Shown: positions 30,448 through 40,993, counted from the stretch's first letter. The stretch: DNA of 64,000 nt from CAWCUZ01 sp963798795 (GCA_963798795.1 CAWCUZ010000002.1:248001-312000), one strand, 5' to 3'. A program made the numbers and translations. Notes: generated from the sequence alone by a model not told the origin.

Positions 30448-31152
30448 TTATCGTCCTCCCAGCAGCATGACGAGATAGCCGGCGGTCGCCAGACCGATCG
30501 ATGTGAGCGCGACGACCCGATGCGTCCCCCGGCGCCCGCCATCGCTGAACCCGCCGCGCTCGCGCTCGCCAAACTCGCTTTCCGGAGCCAGCGCCGCCGT
30601 GGCGACGAACCCCGCGTCGGCCCCGAGCATCAGCAGGGCGTGAATCCAGCGGCGCGTCCGCCCCTGGGGGTCCTTGCGCGCCTCCACGAGGTTCCACACG
30701 CCCGTCACGCCGTTGGCCGCAAACAGACCGCCCAGCGCACCTGCCAGCAGCAGATGCGTGTCGCGCCTGCTGCGCGTGGGATTCGTGTACAGCGACTGGC
30801 CGACGATCGCCTCGCCCGCAAAGAGCGGCAGCGACGCGAAACTAGCGTACCGATGGATCCTGGCCCGAAGCCGGTACCCGTCGCTGTATTCGAAGGCCAC
30901 CGGCCGGGGCCGGGCAGTCTGGATCGCGTCTGTGGCGTCCCCCGCCAGCTCCGGCTGTTCATCGAAGCCCCGTCGAACCGAGGCGATCGCGGTCAGCCTG
31001 GCGGGCGCGGCTGCGATGGGGGCCACCTCCGCGCGCCAGAAGACGGCCGTCAGGTGGTCGGACGAAAGGAACCCGTCCGCGGGCGCCCCCGACGCAGCGG
31101 CGGGAAGCAGACAGACGAGACACAGGGGAGCGAGCCATCGCATGCGAGACAT
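30448..31152 (-). CDS. Exported membrane protein of the Rieske unit, function unknown
   Basis: 234 aa from the ATG at 31152 (MSRMRWLAPLCLVCLLPAAA; a second ATG lies at 31143). A signal peptide is followed by a soluble stretch and then three to four helices (LLLAGALGGLFAANGVTGVW, WIHALLMLGADAGFVATAAL, VVALTSIGLATAGYLVMLLG). Conserved-looking His residues (IHRYASF, RWIHALL) lie near the membrane. It is the first gene of the Rieske unit. I do not recognise a family. Confidence 0.72.
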   Translation of the reverse strand: MSRMRWLAPLCLVCLLPAAASGAPADGFLSSDHLTAVFWRAEVAPIAAAPARLTAIASVRRGFDEQPELAGDATDAIQTARPRPVAFEYSDGYRLRARIHRYASFASLPLFAGEAIVGQSLYTNPTRSRRDTHLLLAGALGGLFAANGVTGVWNLVEARKDPQGRTRRWIHALLMLGADAGFVATAALAPESEFGERERGGFSDGGRRGTHRVVALTSIGLATAGYLVMLLGGR

Positions 31153-31342
31153 GACGTCCGCCCGAGCTGCACAGTACGTGCCACGGCAGGGTGGACGCTC
31201 GCGCGACCAATGGGCCGGCCGGAGGGCCGAGAAACGCGGCGAATTGGCCTGCACCAGGGACGGGGCGGTGTCGCCCGCCGACGACGCTGGTAATATTTTC
31301 GAGGCCCGTCGGAGTTTGCCTCAGCGGCACGGGGCCGGGCGT

Positions 31343-32314
31343 TCAGCGGCTTCCGCCCCTTCCCGCCGCCGCCTCGATCCGGTCGAGATGCGCGTCGAAT
31401 TCCCGCACCGCCTGCACCATCGTCTCGACCGCGCGCACGTAGAAATCGAACGTCATCGTCTCGAAGTCGTCCGTGTCCTTGTGATGCTGGTCGAAGTCCT
31501 CGACGCCGAAGTACAGCGCCGGAATCTTCGCCTGCATGAAGGCGTAGTGGTCCGAATCGCGCGTCCAGTCCTCGACGTCCTTCTGGTTCGGGTCGTCGTG
31601 CCCGATGAGCAGCTTCACGGGCGCCACGGCGGCGACCCGCTCGATCGAGGGCTTCAAGAACGGCTGCAGGTACGTGCCGACGACGAACAGCTTGTCGTCC
31701 GGGTCGCGGCCAATCATGTCCATGTTCAGATCGAGCGCGAGCGTGGCGGCGTCGACCGGCGGCCCGGTCACGAACGCGCGCGCGCCACGAAGCCCCGCCT
31801 CCTCGCCGTCGAAGGCCGCGATGATCAACGAGTGCAGCGGCCGATGGTCCCGGAAGTACGCGGCCACCGCGAACAGCGCGGCGGTGCCGGAGGCGTTGTC
31901 GTCGGCGCCGTTGAACACCCGGCCGTTGCGCGTGCCGAGGTGATCGTAGTGGGCGCTGACGACGAGATACCGGACCGGCTGCGCGGTGCCATCGATGTGC
32001 CCGACCACGTTCACGCCGTGCCGCTCACCCTGAGCGCTTCGGCCGCGGCCGGAAAAGGTGAACGGCTCGTCGTACCCGGTGCCGAACGGCCGGACGCCCG
32101 ATGTCGCGAATCGTGACTCGACATACGCGCGAGCCTTTGCGCCGCCGGGCGTGTCGACCTGGCGCCCCTCCATGTCGTCGGCCGAAAGGGTCTTCAGGTC
32201 GCGCAGGAGCGCACCGGCGTCGATGACCGAACTGGGTGGCGCCTGCCGGCCGCCGAGGGCGGCGGGCGCCAGAGCCAGAATCAGCAGCATCACGCGGGAG
32301 AACGGAGCGGACAT
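31343..32314 (-). CDS. Secreted M28-family zinc aminopeptidase
   Basis: 323 aa with a signal peptide (FSRVMLLILALAPAALGG). The M28 di-zinc site is visible: VVSAHYDHLGT, FNGADDNASGTAAL, AAFDGEEAGLRGARAF and SDHYAFMQAKIPALYF. It should release N-terminal amino acids from peptides outside the cytoplasm. It starts 17 bases after the stop of the alpha/beta hydrolase gene and probably shares its transcript. Confidence 0.93.
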   Translation of the reverse strand: MSAPFSRVMLLILALAPAALGGRQAPPSSVIDAGALLRDLKTLSADDMEGRQVDTPGGAKARAYVESRFATSGVRPFGTGYDEPFTFSGRGRSAQGERHGVNVVGHIDGTAQPVRYLVVSAHYDHLGTRNGRVFNGADDNASGTAALFAVAAYFRDHRPLHSLIIAAFDGEEAGLRGARAFVTGPPVDAATLALDLNMDMIGRDPDDKLFVVGTYLQPFLKPSIERVAAVAPVKLLIGHDDPNQKDVEDWTRDSDHYAFMQAKIPALYFGVEDFDQHHKDTDDFETMTFDFYVRAVETMVQAVREFDAHLDRIEAAAGRGGSR

Positions 32315-32331
32315 CTGGCGACCTCGCTGCC

Positions 32332-33415
32332 TCAGGGTTTGCCCACGTGCTCCTGCAGGAACGCGAGCGTGCCGCGGAACACGCGCATGACTTCGGCCGG
32401 TTCGGTCGGTCCCGCGTGCGTCGCCGCGGCGATGTCTGGATTGATCGTCGCGGCCAGGCCGAGCGTCGTGAAGTGCACGTGATGCAGGTCGACGACACGC
32501 TCGGTCCGCACGGCCGCCGGAAGGCTTTGCAGCAGGGTGAAATCCGGCGTCATCGATGGATCGAGGTCTTCGTAGAAGTGCAGAATCGGCGCGGTGGCCC
32601 TGTCGGGATGAAACGACGGCGCCTGACGGAGGCTCCCGGCTCCGGCCGCCGTGCCGATGCCGCCATCCAGGCTCACCACGGCTTTGACCCGCGGGTCGCG
32701 CATCGCCAGCAGCAGCGCCGCGCGCGCCCCGAAGCTGTAGCCGACGGCGCCGGCGCGGTTCAGGTCCGCCGACGGCCACGTGCCGAGGAGGCCGAGCGCG
32801 TCCTGGAGCTCGCTCGCCTGTCGATCCGCGAATTGCGCGACTTCGTCCTCGCTGGTCATGGGCGACGCGAGCATGGGAGAGGGTGTCGTGGCGACGAGAT
32901 AGCCCCAGCTGGCCAGGGTACTCGCCCAGAATCGCCTGGTCGGCCGCGGCCTGGCCGTTGCCCTGGGCGATGACGACCATGGGAAAGGAGCCGGCAAACC
33001 AATCGGCATCGCGGCGCGCATCGGTCGCGGCATCGAGCAGGTGCTCCGCGGCGGCGCGCGACACGCCGCTGGAGACGAGCGACTGCACGTAGGCATCGGC
33101 CCGATCGCTCAGGTAGTCGCGCAGCGTCATGGCCGTCCCGCCCGGGCCGCAGGGATACCAGACGCTGATGGCGTCGCCGGCGCCGACCTGCTGAAAGCCG
33201 ACGCTGTGCTCGCCCGGCGTCAGATCCGCCCAGATGGGCGGCGTGTCGGGCGGATGCGTGCGCATGCGAAACGCCAGAATCAGGTAGACGACGGCGATGA
33301 CCACGCCGCTCACGAGGATGGCGATGGCCCAGCCGCTCGGCCGGTTGGCGCGAGCCGCGGAACGGCTGCGGCCGGATGGCCGCGGCCCACGACCCGGGGG
33401 GCGTCGTCCGGCCAT
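32332..33415 (-). CDS. Membrane-anchored alpha/beta hydrolase (dienelactone-hydrolase-like), one frameshift
   Basis: About 361 aa. An N-terminal helix (GWAIAILVSGVVIAVVYLIL) anchors a hydrolase domain. The nucleophile elbow is GYSFGARAAL and the terminal catalytic His is probably in DLHHVHFTTLG. The first 165 residues, to AILGEYPG, are in the frame of the ATG at 33415. An indel near 32925 moves the rest (LASWGYLVATTPSPM onward) to the frame ending at 32332. The ATG overlaps the stop of the preceding oxidoreductase gene (ATGA). The substrate is unknown. Confidence 0.82.
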
Positions 33416-34059
33416 CAGGGGCGGACCAGCCGGAAGGCGTGGTTCCAGGAGCCTTGCAGGAATCCGGGAAGGCACCACAACTGGCAGAGCGGTTCGATCG
33501 CCCGCGCCGCCTTGGCGGTGCCCACGTCGGCGCCTTCCCAGCCGAACTGATCGATGATGCGGGCGACGGCCGCTTTCGCGTCCGGATCGTTGCCACAGTA
33601 GAACATCGTGGCGCGGCCGCCCGCGAATGTGGGGTTGACCATCAGGCCGTTGCCGACGCTGTTGAATGCCTTGACGAAACGTACCGGCGGAAACGCCGCC
33701 TGCAACTGCTCCATCAGCGAGGTGTTCGGACCGGTGAAGAAACGGATCACACCGTCGTCAGTCCCGGTCCCTGCAATCGGATTGGTCGTGTCCATGATCC
33801 ACTTGCCGTCCAGGTTCGCCGCACCGGCCTCCCTGAGGGCCTCGGCGGCCGCGCGTCCCAGCACGGCCAGCACGAGCCCCTCACCCCAGGCCGCCACGTC
33901 CGCGAACGTGCCCGCCGGGATGTTCGTCGATCGCGAAAACTCCTCGAGCTTGCCGGGCAACCGGCTGCCAATTCGCACGTCGTAGCCGTGCGTCTCGAGT
34001 CCTTTGGCCATCACCCGGCCGACAATGCCGGATCCCAGTACACCGACGCGCAGCTTCAT
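33415..34059 (-). CDS. NADPH/F420-dependent oxidoreductase-like Rossmann protein
   Basis: 214 aa. The N-terminal dinucleotide-binding motif GVLGSGIVGRVMAKGLETHG begins right after the ATG at 34059. Later motifs, MDTTNPIAGT, VKAFNSVGNGLM and MFYCGNDPDAKA, match the F420H2:NADP+ oxidoreductase (NADP_Reduct/F420_oxidored) family. Whether it uses F420 or only NADPH cannot be judged. It is the first gene of a unit with the alpha/beta hydrolase and M28 peptidase, divergent from the ADOP permease. Confidence 0.88.
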   Translation of the reverse strand: MKLRVGVLGSGIVGRVMAKGLETHGYDVRIGSRLPGKLEEFSRSTNIPAGTFADVAAWGEGLVLAVLGRAAAEALREAGAANLDGKWIMDTTNPIAGTGTDDGVIRFFTGPNTSLMEQLQAAFPPVRFVKAFNSVGNGLMVNPTFAGGRATMFYCGNDPDAKAAVARIIDQFGWEGADVGTAKAARAIEPLCQLWCLPGFLQGSWNHAFRLVRP

Positions 34060-34205
34060 TGACCTCATCCTATCCCGCCTGTCCCGGGATGGCGGGTCGA
34101 ATGGCGCCGGACCCGGACGGATCATCGCTGGCCCGGGGCCTCGCGCCGTCTCGTGCCGGGCGGCCGAAGGCAACCGCGAGGCCTGCGATCTCGTCAGTGA
34201 CTGTG

Positions 34206-36705
34206 ATGCGCCAGGTCAAATTCGCATTCCGCACGCTGTTCCGCACGCCGTTCGTCACGACCGTGGCGATCGTGTCGCTCGCACTCGGAATCGGGGCCAA
34301 CACCGCGATTTTCTCGCTCTTCGACCAGGTCCTGCTGCGCGCGCTGCCCGTGCCGGACCCGGGCAGCCTCGTGGATCTGTCCGCCCCGGGGCCCAAGCCG
34401 GGCTCGCAGTCGTGCAACAACGCCGGCGGCTGCGACGTGGTGTTCAGCTATCCCATGTTCCGCGATCTGGAGCGCGGCCAGACCGTGTTCACCGGCATCG
34501 CGGCGCACCGGCTGTTCGGCGCCAATCTCGAGCTACCAGGGTGAATCGGCCGGCGGCGACAGCATGCTGGTCTCGGGCAGCTACTTCACCGTGTTGGGTC
34601 TGCATCCCCAGATCGGCCGGCTGCTTCAGCCGGCTGACGATGCCGTGATGGACGAGCCGCACGTGGTCGTCCTGAGCGACGACTACTGGCGAACCCACTT
34701 CGGAGCCAGCCCCGGCGTTCTCGACCAGACGCTCGTCGTCAATGGCCAGCCGATGACGATCGTCGGAGTGGCGCCGTCCGGTTTCACGGGTACGACGCTC
34801 GGCGGCCGGCCGCAGGTCTTCGCGCCCGTCACGATGCGCCGCCGCCTGGAGCCGACGTTCAAAGGGTTCGACGACCGCAAGGTCTACTGGGCGTACCTGT
34901 TCGCGCGTCTGAAGCCCGGCATCTCGATCGAGTCAGCCCGCGCGTCGCTCGATGGCCAGTACCGGCAGATCATCAACAGCGTGGAGGCGCCGCTCCAGAG
35001 CGGGATGAGCGACGACACGATGGCGCGGTTCAAGGCCAAACACGTGCTGGTGGAACCGGGGGCCCGCGGGCAGAGTTCGGTACCCGAGGATGCCCAGGTG
35101 CCGTTGACGCTGCTCTTCGCCGTCACCGGCGTCGTGCTGTTGATTGCGTGCGCGAACATCGCCAACCTGCTGCTGGCCCGGTCGGCGGCGCGGTCCGGCG
35201 AGATGGCCGTCCGCCTGTCGATTGGCGCGAGCCGCGGCCAGCTCGTCCGCCAGCTGTTGTCCGAGGCGTGCCTGCTGGCGCTGCTCGGCGGCGCGGCGAG
35301 TCTGCTCGTCGCGCAGTGGACGCTCGGCGCGATGGCGGCGATGCTGCCGCCCGACGCGGCACGGATGATCACGTTCCGGATCGACTCCCCGGTGCTGGCG
35401 TTCGCGGCCGCCGCCTCGGTCGGCACGGGCCTGCTCTTCGGCCTGTTCCCGGCGCTGCACAGCACACGGCCGAACCTGGCCGGCACGCTGAAGGGCGTCT
35501 CGGGCCAGCCGTCCGGTACGCGGTCCGCGGCGGCGTTCCGCCGCGTGCTCGTGACGGCGCAAATCACGCTGTCGATGGCGCTGCTCGCCTCGGCCGGACT
35601 GTTCCTGAAGAGTCTGGTCAACGTCAGCCGGGTGGATCTGGGCATCGACGTCGATCACATGGCCACGTTCGGCGTGGCGCCCGTGCTCAACGGCTACCCG
35701 CCGGAGCGCTCCCGGCAGATCCTGATGACGCTCGAGGATCGCCTGCGCGCGGCCCCTGGCGTGACCGGCGCCACGCTGTCGATGGTGCCGCTCCTCAGTG
35801 GCGACAACTGGGCCAGCGATCTCACCGTGCAGGGATTTCCGGCCGGACCGGACACGAACACCAACGCGAACTACAGCGAAGTCGGACCCGGCTTCTTCAG
35901 GACGATGGGCATTCCGCTGCTGCGCGGCCGCGAGTTCACCGACGCCGACGTCCTCGGCACGCCCAAGGTCGCCATCGTCAACGAGGCGTTCGTCGAGAAG
36001 TTCAAGCTCGGCAACGACGCCGTCGGCCACCGTCTGGGGGAGGGCCGCGGCGACGTCAAGCTCGACACCGAGATCGTCGGCGTCGTTCGCAACGCGAAGT
36101 ACAGCGAAGTGAAGGACGCGGTGCCGCCGGTCTACTACGAGCCGTATCGCCAGGACAAGCAGCTCGGGTTCGGCACGTTCTACGTCCGTACCTCGGGAGA
36201 CCCGCAGAGGATTCTCTCCACCGTCACCGGCGTGGTGAAGGCGGTGGATCCCACCCTGTCGGTCGGCGAACTGCGCACGATGCCGCAGCAGGTGCACGAG
36301 AACGTCTTTCTGGACCGGTTCATCAGCACCCTGTCGACGGCCTTCGCGCTGCTCGCGACCCTGCTGGCGGCGGTCGGGTTGTACGGCGTGCTGGCCTACA
36401 CGGTGGCGCAGCGGACGCGGGAATTCGGGCTGCGCATGGCGCTGGGCGCCGACCCGCGCCGCGTGCGCGGCATCGTGCTCCGCCAGGTCGGCTGGATGGC
36501 GCTGATTGGCGGCGCGGTCGGGCTGGCGGGCGCCATCGGCGTCGGCCAGGTGGCGCAGTCGGTGCTCTTTCAGATCCGGGGCTACAATCCGGTCGTGCTG
36601 TCGGTCTCGGCAGCCGTGCTGACGCTCATCGCGCTCGCGGCCGGCCTGGCGCCGGCGCGGAGAGCGTCGCGCATCGATCCCATGCGCGCCTTGCGATACG
36701 AGTAG
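34206..36705 (+). CDS. ADOP-type MacB/FtsX ABC transporter permease, one frameshift
   Basis: A large permease of about 833 aa belonging to the 'Acidobacterial duplicated orphan permease' type: MacB periplasmic core plus two FtsX domains, without its own ATPase gene. The first helix is TTVAIVSLALGIGANTAIFS, and the FtsX motif LLARSAARSGEMAVRLSIGA occurs twice in related form (QRTREFGLRMALGADPRRVR). The ending RIDPMRALRYE is typical. An indel near 34533 separates the first 110 codons from the rest. Likely an exporter or mechanotransmission component; the substrate is unknown. Confidence 0.9.
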
Positions 36706-36736
36706 ACGGTCGACGTTCGGCGTTCGGCGCCGCCCG

Positions 36737-39287
36737 CTACTGCGTGTGCAGCGCCACCATCGGGTCGACGCGTGAGGCGCGGCGCGCGGGGAGAAAGCCG
36801 GCCAGCGAGGACACGACGACGATGAGCCCGATGGCGCCGGCCAGCGTCAGGCCGTCCATCGGCGTCAGGCCGAAGATCACGGCCTTCACGAACCGCCCGG
36901 CCCAGACGGACACGCCGAATCCAACGGCGATGCCGATCGCGACGAGCGTCAGCGATTCGCGCATCACCATGCCGACCACCGTGCCGCGGCCGGCGCCCAG
37001 CGCCATCCGGATCCCGATCTCGTTGGTCCTGCGCGCCACGTTGTAGCTCATCAGGCCGAACAGGCCGATGCACGCCAGGGCGAGCGCCAGCGCGCCGAAC
37101 AGCGAGTACGCGCGCGCGAACAGCCGCTCCTGCGAGAAGCGCTGCTCGATCTGCTCCGTCTCGGAAGTAAACTCGCGGATGGGCAGCGTCGGATCGACCT
37201 CGCGCATCGCGGCACGGACGGCCGTCGTCATCGCCAGGGGATCGCCGGCCGTGCGCAGGATGACGTTCAGCGATCCCTGGGGCTGCTGGAGGGCGCACTC
37301 GTACATCGTGGGCGGACCGGGGTCTCGGACGCTGTCGTACTTCGTTGTCGCGGACCACGCCGACGACCTCGTAGTCGCCCGCCTTCTCGAGCGAGTTGCC
37401 GAGCCGGCGGCCGAGCACCCTGCCATCGGGAAAGAGCTTGCGCGCCGCCGCCTCGTTGAGCAGGGCGACCTTCGGCGCGTCCTTGCCGTCGCGGTCCGTG
37501 AAGCCGCGCCCCAGCTCGACCGGAATGCCCATGGTCGCGAAAAACGACGGCGACACCATCATCATGTACATGTTGTCTTCGGCCGGTTAATCCGAGGTCT
37601 GGCCCTGCGTGTAGGCCGAGCTCGTCCACGTGCTGCCCGAGAGCGGCAGGACCTGCGCGAGCGCCGCCGAGCGCACGCCGGGCACGGCGGCCATGCGGTC
37701 GAGGGTCTGCTGGAACAGCAGCGCCGACCGATCCGCCTCGTAATGGTTGAGGGATGGACTGACGCTGAATGTCAGCAGGTTCTTCGCATCGAATCCGACA
37801 TCGACCGCGCGCAGGTTCTCGATCGTGCGCAGAAAGAGCCCGGCGCCGATGAGCAGCACCAGCGACATGGCCACCTGCACCACGAGGAGGCCCTGGCTGA
37901 GCCAGGTGCGGGCCGACGTCACGCTTCGACCGCTCTCCTTCATCGCGCCCGACAGATCGACGCGGGTCGCGCGAAACGCCGGCGCCAGGCCGAAGACGAC
38001 GCCGGTCACCACGCTGACGCCCGCGACGAATCCGAACACGCGCCAGTCGAGGGGCGCGTCCTGACCGAACGGGAGCAGCTGTTTGGCCCAATAGCCGATC
38101 AGCACGCCGAGCGCACCACCGGCGCACGACAGCAGCAGGCTCTCGGTGAGCAGCTGCCGGATCAAGCGCGCGCGCGTCGCGCCGAGCGACAGCCGCACCG
38201 CCACCTCGCGCGCGCGCGTCGTCGCGCGCGACAGCAGCAGGTTCGCGACGTTGGCGCACACGATCAGCAGGACGATGACGACGACAACGCCCAGGTACCC
38301 GGCCGATCGCTGCGACCGCGGGTTCACGTCGTAGAAGCCGTGCGCGGCCGGCCGGACGAGCAGGTCGGGCACGGCGTCGCCGCGGCGCCGGTTGTAGGAC
38401 AGGTTGCGCTCGTCGTCGGTGAGCGACGACATGTACTGCGCCATGCCGGCGCGCGCCTCGGCCTGGAAGACGCTGCCCAGGTTGGCCTGCGCGTGCGCCA
38501 TCGTTTCACCGGGCTTCAGCCGGCCGATGACCTCCAGCCACCAGTAGGTGGGCTGGCTCATGCGCGGCGGATCGGGCCGCTCACCCGGCGGGGACCGGCG
38601 CGGGTTGAACTGCTGGTCGAAGGCCAGCGGGACGATGATGTCCGGTCCGGTGTCGCCCAGCTGGTCGATGCTTCCGAACGACCTCGGCGTCACACCCACG
38701 ACGGTGACGGGCACGCCGCTCATCGACACGACGCGGCCGACGACGCCGCGATCGCCGCCAAAGCGACGCTGCCAGTAACCGTAGCTCAGCGCGGCCACCG
38801 GCGACCGGTCCGCCCGGTCGTCGTCTTCGCCGAACATGCGCCCGACCGCGGCCGATACGCCGAGCAGCCGGAAATACGACCCGGACGCCTCGTATGCGCT
38901 CGCCAGCTCCGCGTCGCCATCGAGCACGACGTTGAGCCTCAGGGGCGCGCCGGCGGCCAGGTCGGTGAGCGTCCGGTTCGCCTGTCGCAGGGCCTGGAAC
39001 ATCGGATAGGAGATCGTCGGCCGGATGTTCCGCTCCCCGATCGTGCCCGCGTAGCCGTACGAGCTCGAGCTGCGGACCATGTCGTTCTGGCCCACCCAGT
39101 GAAACCGGACGAGCGACGCCGGATCGGCGGCGGGCACGGTCGCCAGCATGAGGCTGCTGACGGCCGTGAAGAGCGCCGTGTTCGCGCCGATCCCCAGGGC
39201 CAGCGACAGGAGCACGACGGCCGTCCAGGCTTTGGTGCGAGCGAGCGCCCGCAGGGCGTGACGGACGTCCTTGAAGAGCGAGGTCAT
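36737..39287 (-). CDS. ADOP-type MacB/FtsX ABC transporter permease, two frameshifts
   Basis: Second ADOP permease, about 850 aa, convergent with the first across 31 bases. Its start MTSLFKDVRHALRALARTKA, helix VVLLSLALGIGANTALFTAV, MacB core, and FtsX motifs LLSRATTRAREVAVRLSLGA and RRTNEIGIRMALGAGRGTVV are clear. It ends RRASRVDPMVALHTQ. The frame changes near 37585 (after TSSAYTQGQTSD) and near 37345. The two permeases are clearly diverged, so the pair is not a recent duplication. No ABC ATPase gene is adjacent. Confidence 0.87.
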
Positions 39288-39330
39288 CGGGTGTTAGACG
39301 CCGCCGCCTGGAGCGGGGTTGGCAGATCCG

Positions 39331-39732
39331 TCACGTCAGGTTGACGCGCGTGATGCCGGGAATTGCGTCGAAGTCCTCGTCGAAGGTGGCGATTCGGGCG
39401 ATGTCGTGGTTGAGCATCACGGCGGCATGGAGCGCATCCCGCACGCTCACGGCCGGGTGAGCCTCGAGCAGGGCGCGGGCGCGATCGGTGTCCGCCAGCG
39501 TGACGGGCAGCACGACGGGACACAGCTGGACGAACAGATCGTAGACGGAGCCGGCGAGGTCGCGCCGCTTGAGCGCCGCATAGCGGTACAGGATTTCCTG
39601 CAGCACCTCGGTGCTCGTGCAGATCTCGAGGGTGCCCGCCCGGGCGCGCTCGAGCAGTCGCAGCGCCGCCGCCCGGAGCGGGTGCTCCCGGCCGGCGACG
39701 TACATGGGAACGTTGGAGTCGACAAAGACCAT
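39331..39732 (-). CDS. PIN-domain ribonuclease toxin, VapC family
   Basis: 133 aa. The acidic PIN active site is visible: Asp in MVFVDSNVPMY, Glu in CTSTEVLQEILYR, Asp in VSVRDALHAAVML and Asp residues in IATFDEDFDAIPG. Expected to cleave RNA when free of its antitoxin. The ATG overlaps the antitoxin stop (ATGA). Confidence 0.9.
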   Translation of the reverse strand: MVFVDSNVPMYVAGREHPLRAAALRLLERARAGTLEICTSTEVLQEILYRYAALKRRDLAGSVYDLFVQLCPVVLPVTLADTDRARALLEAHPAVSVRDALHAAVMLNHDIARIATFDEDFDAIPGITRVNLT

Positions 39733-39962
39733 CAGCCGCGTCCGGCCTCGATCTCGGAGAGCATCTGATCGATGTCGCCGGTGGGCGCGCCGAGGGCTCG
39801 CAACCGGTCCAGCGGATCGGCGGACGGCCGGTCGTCGGCGAGCTGGCGCTCGATCGCCTGTCGGACCCAGGCGCCCGTCGACAGGCGGCTGCGCTGGGCG
39901 GCCTTCCGGACCCGGCGCTGCAGTCCCTCGGGAATCAGAACCTGAAGGCGATAGCTACTCAT
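39732..39962 (-). CDS. Ribbon-helix-helix antitoxin, VapB-like
   Basis: 76 aa. The N-terminal SSYRLQVLIPEGLQRRVRKA strand-helix and STGAWVRQAIERQLAD match a CopG/Arc-type DNA-binding fold. A C-terminal tail (PTGDIDQMLSEIEAGRG) would wrap the toxin. Placed before and overlapping the PIN toxin gene. An imperfect palindrome covers its start codon, consistent with autoregulation. Confidence 0.85.
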   Translation of the reverse strand: MSSYRLQVLIPEGLQRRVRKAAQRSRLSTGAWVRQAIERQLADDRPSADPLDRLRALGAPTGDIDQMLSEIEAGRG

Positions 39963-39986
39963 GTGAGTAAACTAACATACTCTCAT
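39961..39986. promoter_or_regulatory. Inverted repeat over the vapB start, candidate autoregulatory operator
   Basis: The arms ATGTGAGTA and TACTCTCAT are inverted copies with one mismatch, separated by 8 bases. One arm covers the antitoxin start codon. On the minus strand a TATGTT box lies about a dozen bases before the ATG, suggesting a leaderless or very short-leader message. Confidence 0.55.
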
Positions 39987-40099
39987 TTGGCCGGCAGCAC
40001 CGCCCCGGCCGCGGCACGAGGGCGGTCGGAAAGGTCGCGCGGCGCCCCCCGGTCCTCGACTTCATCGTCGGGGCGGCCTCGCCCCGGCCTTCCACGTCC

Positions 40100-40576
40100 T
40101 TACGGCAACAGTTCCCAGGCGAGTGCCGACGCCACAACCGCGAAGTGGCGCCGGTCGGTCGTCGCGAGGCGCCGGACGCCGGTGACTTCGCCAATCGCCA
40201 CAATGGCGGCATCGACGAAGCCGATCGCGAGCTCCGCGAAACGGCGATTGAGGTCGGCGACCCGTTCGAACCGGTCGTGCGGCAGGTCGGCGACGATGTA
40301 GTCGCCGTCGGCGAGCGCGCGATAGAACACCTGCTGCGCCTTCGGACCCAACCGCCGGACCAGCAGATGGTCGACCTCCGGAATCACCGGCGCCGGCACG
40401 ACCAGGCCGCCGGCCTCCTGCCGGAGGACGCCCAGGGCACGCGCGTGCCAGTCGTCGCTCCGATCGTAGTACGCGTAGAGAATTCCCGCGTCGAGAAGGA
40501 CGGACGCGGCCGGCCGGCGGACCGGCGCAACCCGAGCCTCGGGGTCCCTGGCTGGAGGATTCCGGCGAGCCCCCAC
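40100..40576 (-). CDS. PIN-domain protein, second VapC-type toxin
   Basis: 158 aa from a GTG at 40576, 10 bases after the antitoxin stop; the first 20-25 residues are weakly supported. PIN acidic residues are visible in SVLLDAGILYAYYDRSDDWH, VIPEVDHLL, FVDAAIVAIGE and LATTDRRHFAVV. Probably an RNase toxin paired with the ribbon-helix-helix gene directly upstream. It is unlike the first PIN protein in detail, so the two modules were probably acquired separately. Confidence 0.82.
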   Translation of the reverse strand: MGARRNPPARDPEARVAPVRRPAASVLLDAGILYAYYDRSDDWHARALGVLRQEAGGLVVPAPVIPEVDHLLVRRLGPKAQQVFYRALADGDYIVADLPHDRFERVADLNRRFAELAIGFVDAAIVAIGEVTGVRRLATTDRRHFAVVASALAWELLP

Positions 40577-40586
40577 CGGGCGGTCC

Positions 40587-40820
40587 CTACGCGTCCTCTC
40601 CGAACCCTGTCGACGTGAGCGCCTTGTCGACGTCAGCAGCGGTGTCTTTGTGTCCCGAGGCGAAGGCGCCGGCACCGGGCGGCTGTCGCACGGGCGTGTC
40701 GACCACGTACCGAGCGATCGCCTCGCGCACGACGTCAGCCATCGGCCGCTTCTGTCGGCGGCTCTCGCGCTTCAGGCGGAGCTCGAGGTCCGGATCGAGA
40801 TACAGCGTCGTGCGCTTCAT
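40587..40820 (-). CDS. Ribbon-helix-helix antitoxin of the second module
   Basis: 77 aa. MKRTTLYLDPDLELRLKRES is a classic CopG/RHH N-terminus, and KRPMADVVREAIARYVVD is the second helix. The tail (DVDKALTSTGFGEDA) is likely the toxin-binding part. The start codon lies within the palindrome at 40818-40839. Confidence 0.85.
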   Translation of the reverse strand: MKRTTLYLDPDLELRLKRESRRQKRPMADVVREAIARYVVDTPVRQPPGAGAFASGHKDTAADVDKALTSTGFGEDA

Positions 40821-40839
40821 ATGTTTATGTTAGCATATG
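40818..40839. promoter_or_regulatory. CATATG-N10-CATATG palindrome over the antitoxin start
   Basis: Two CATATG hexamers, each self-complementary, flank 10 bases and cover the antitoxin ATG. A TAACAT box lies 6 bases before the ATG on the minus strand. Probably the autoregulatory operator and promoter of the module. Confidence 0.5.
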
Positions 40840-40993
40840 CCCCGCCCACGAGGCTCGGCGGCGCCGCTCCACCGGCAATCCTGAACGGCGAGCCGGCGCG
40901 AGTTCTCTGGACGAGCCAATGCCAATCCCCGTCGCGGATGAGCGGGCCGGGGCGTAAGATGCCGGCTGAGCCCTGAGCTTCTGGAGGCACTCC

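Noticed and set aside
39331..40820. Integron or prophage cargo
   Set aside because: No integrase, attachment site or phage gene is nearby; the modules sit among ordinary chromosomal genes.
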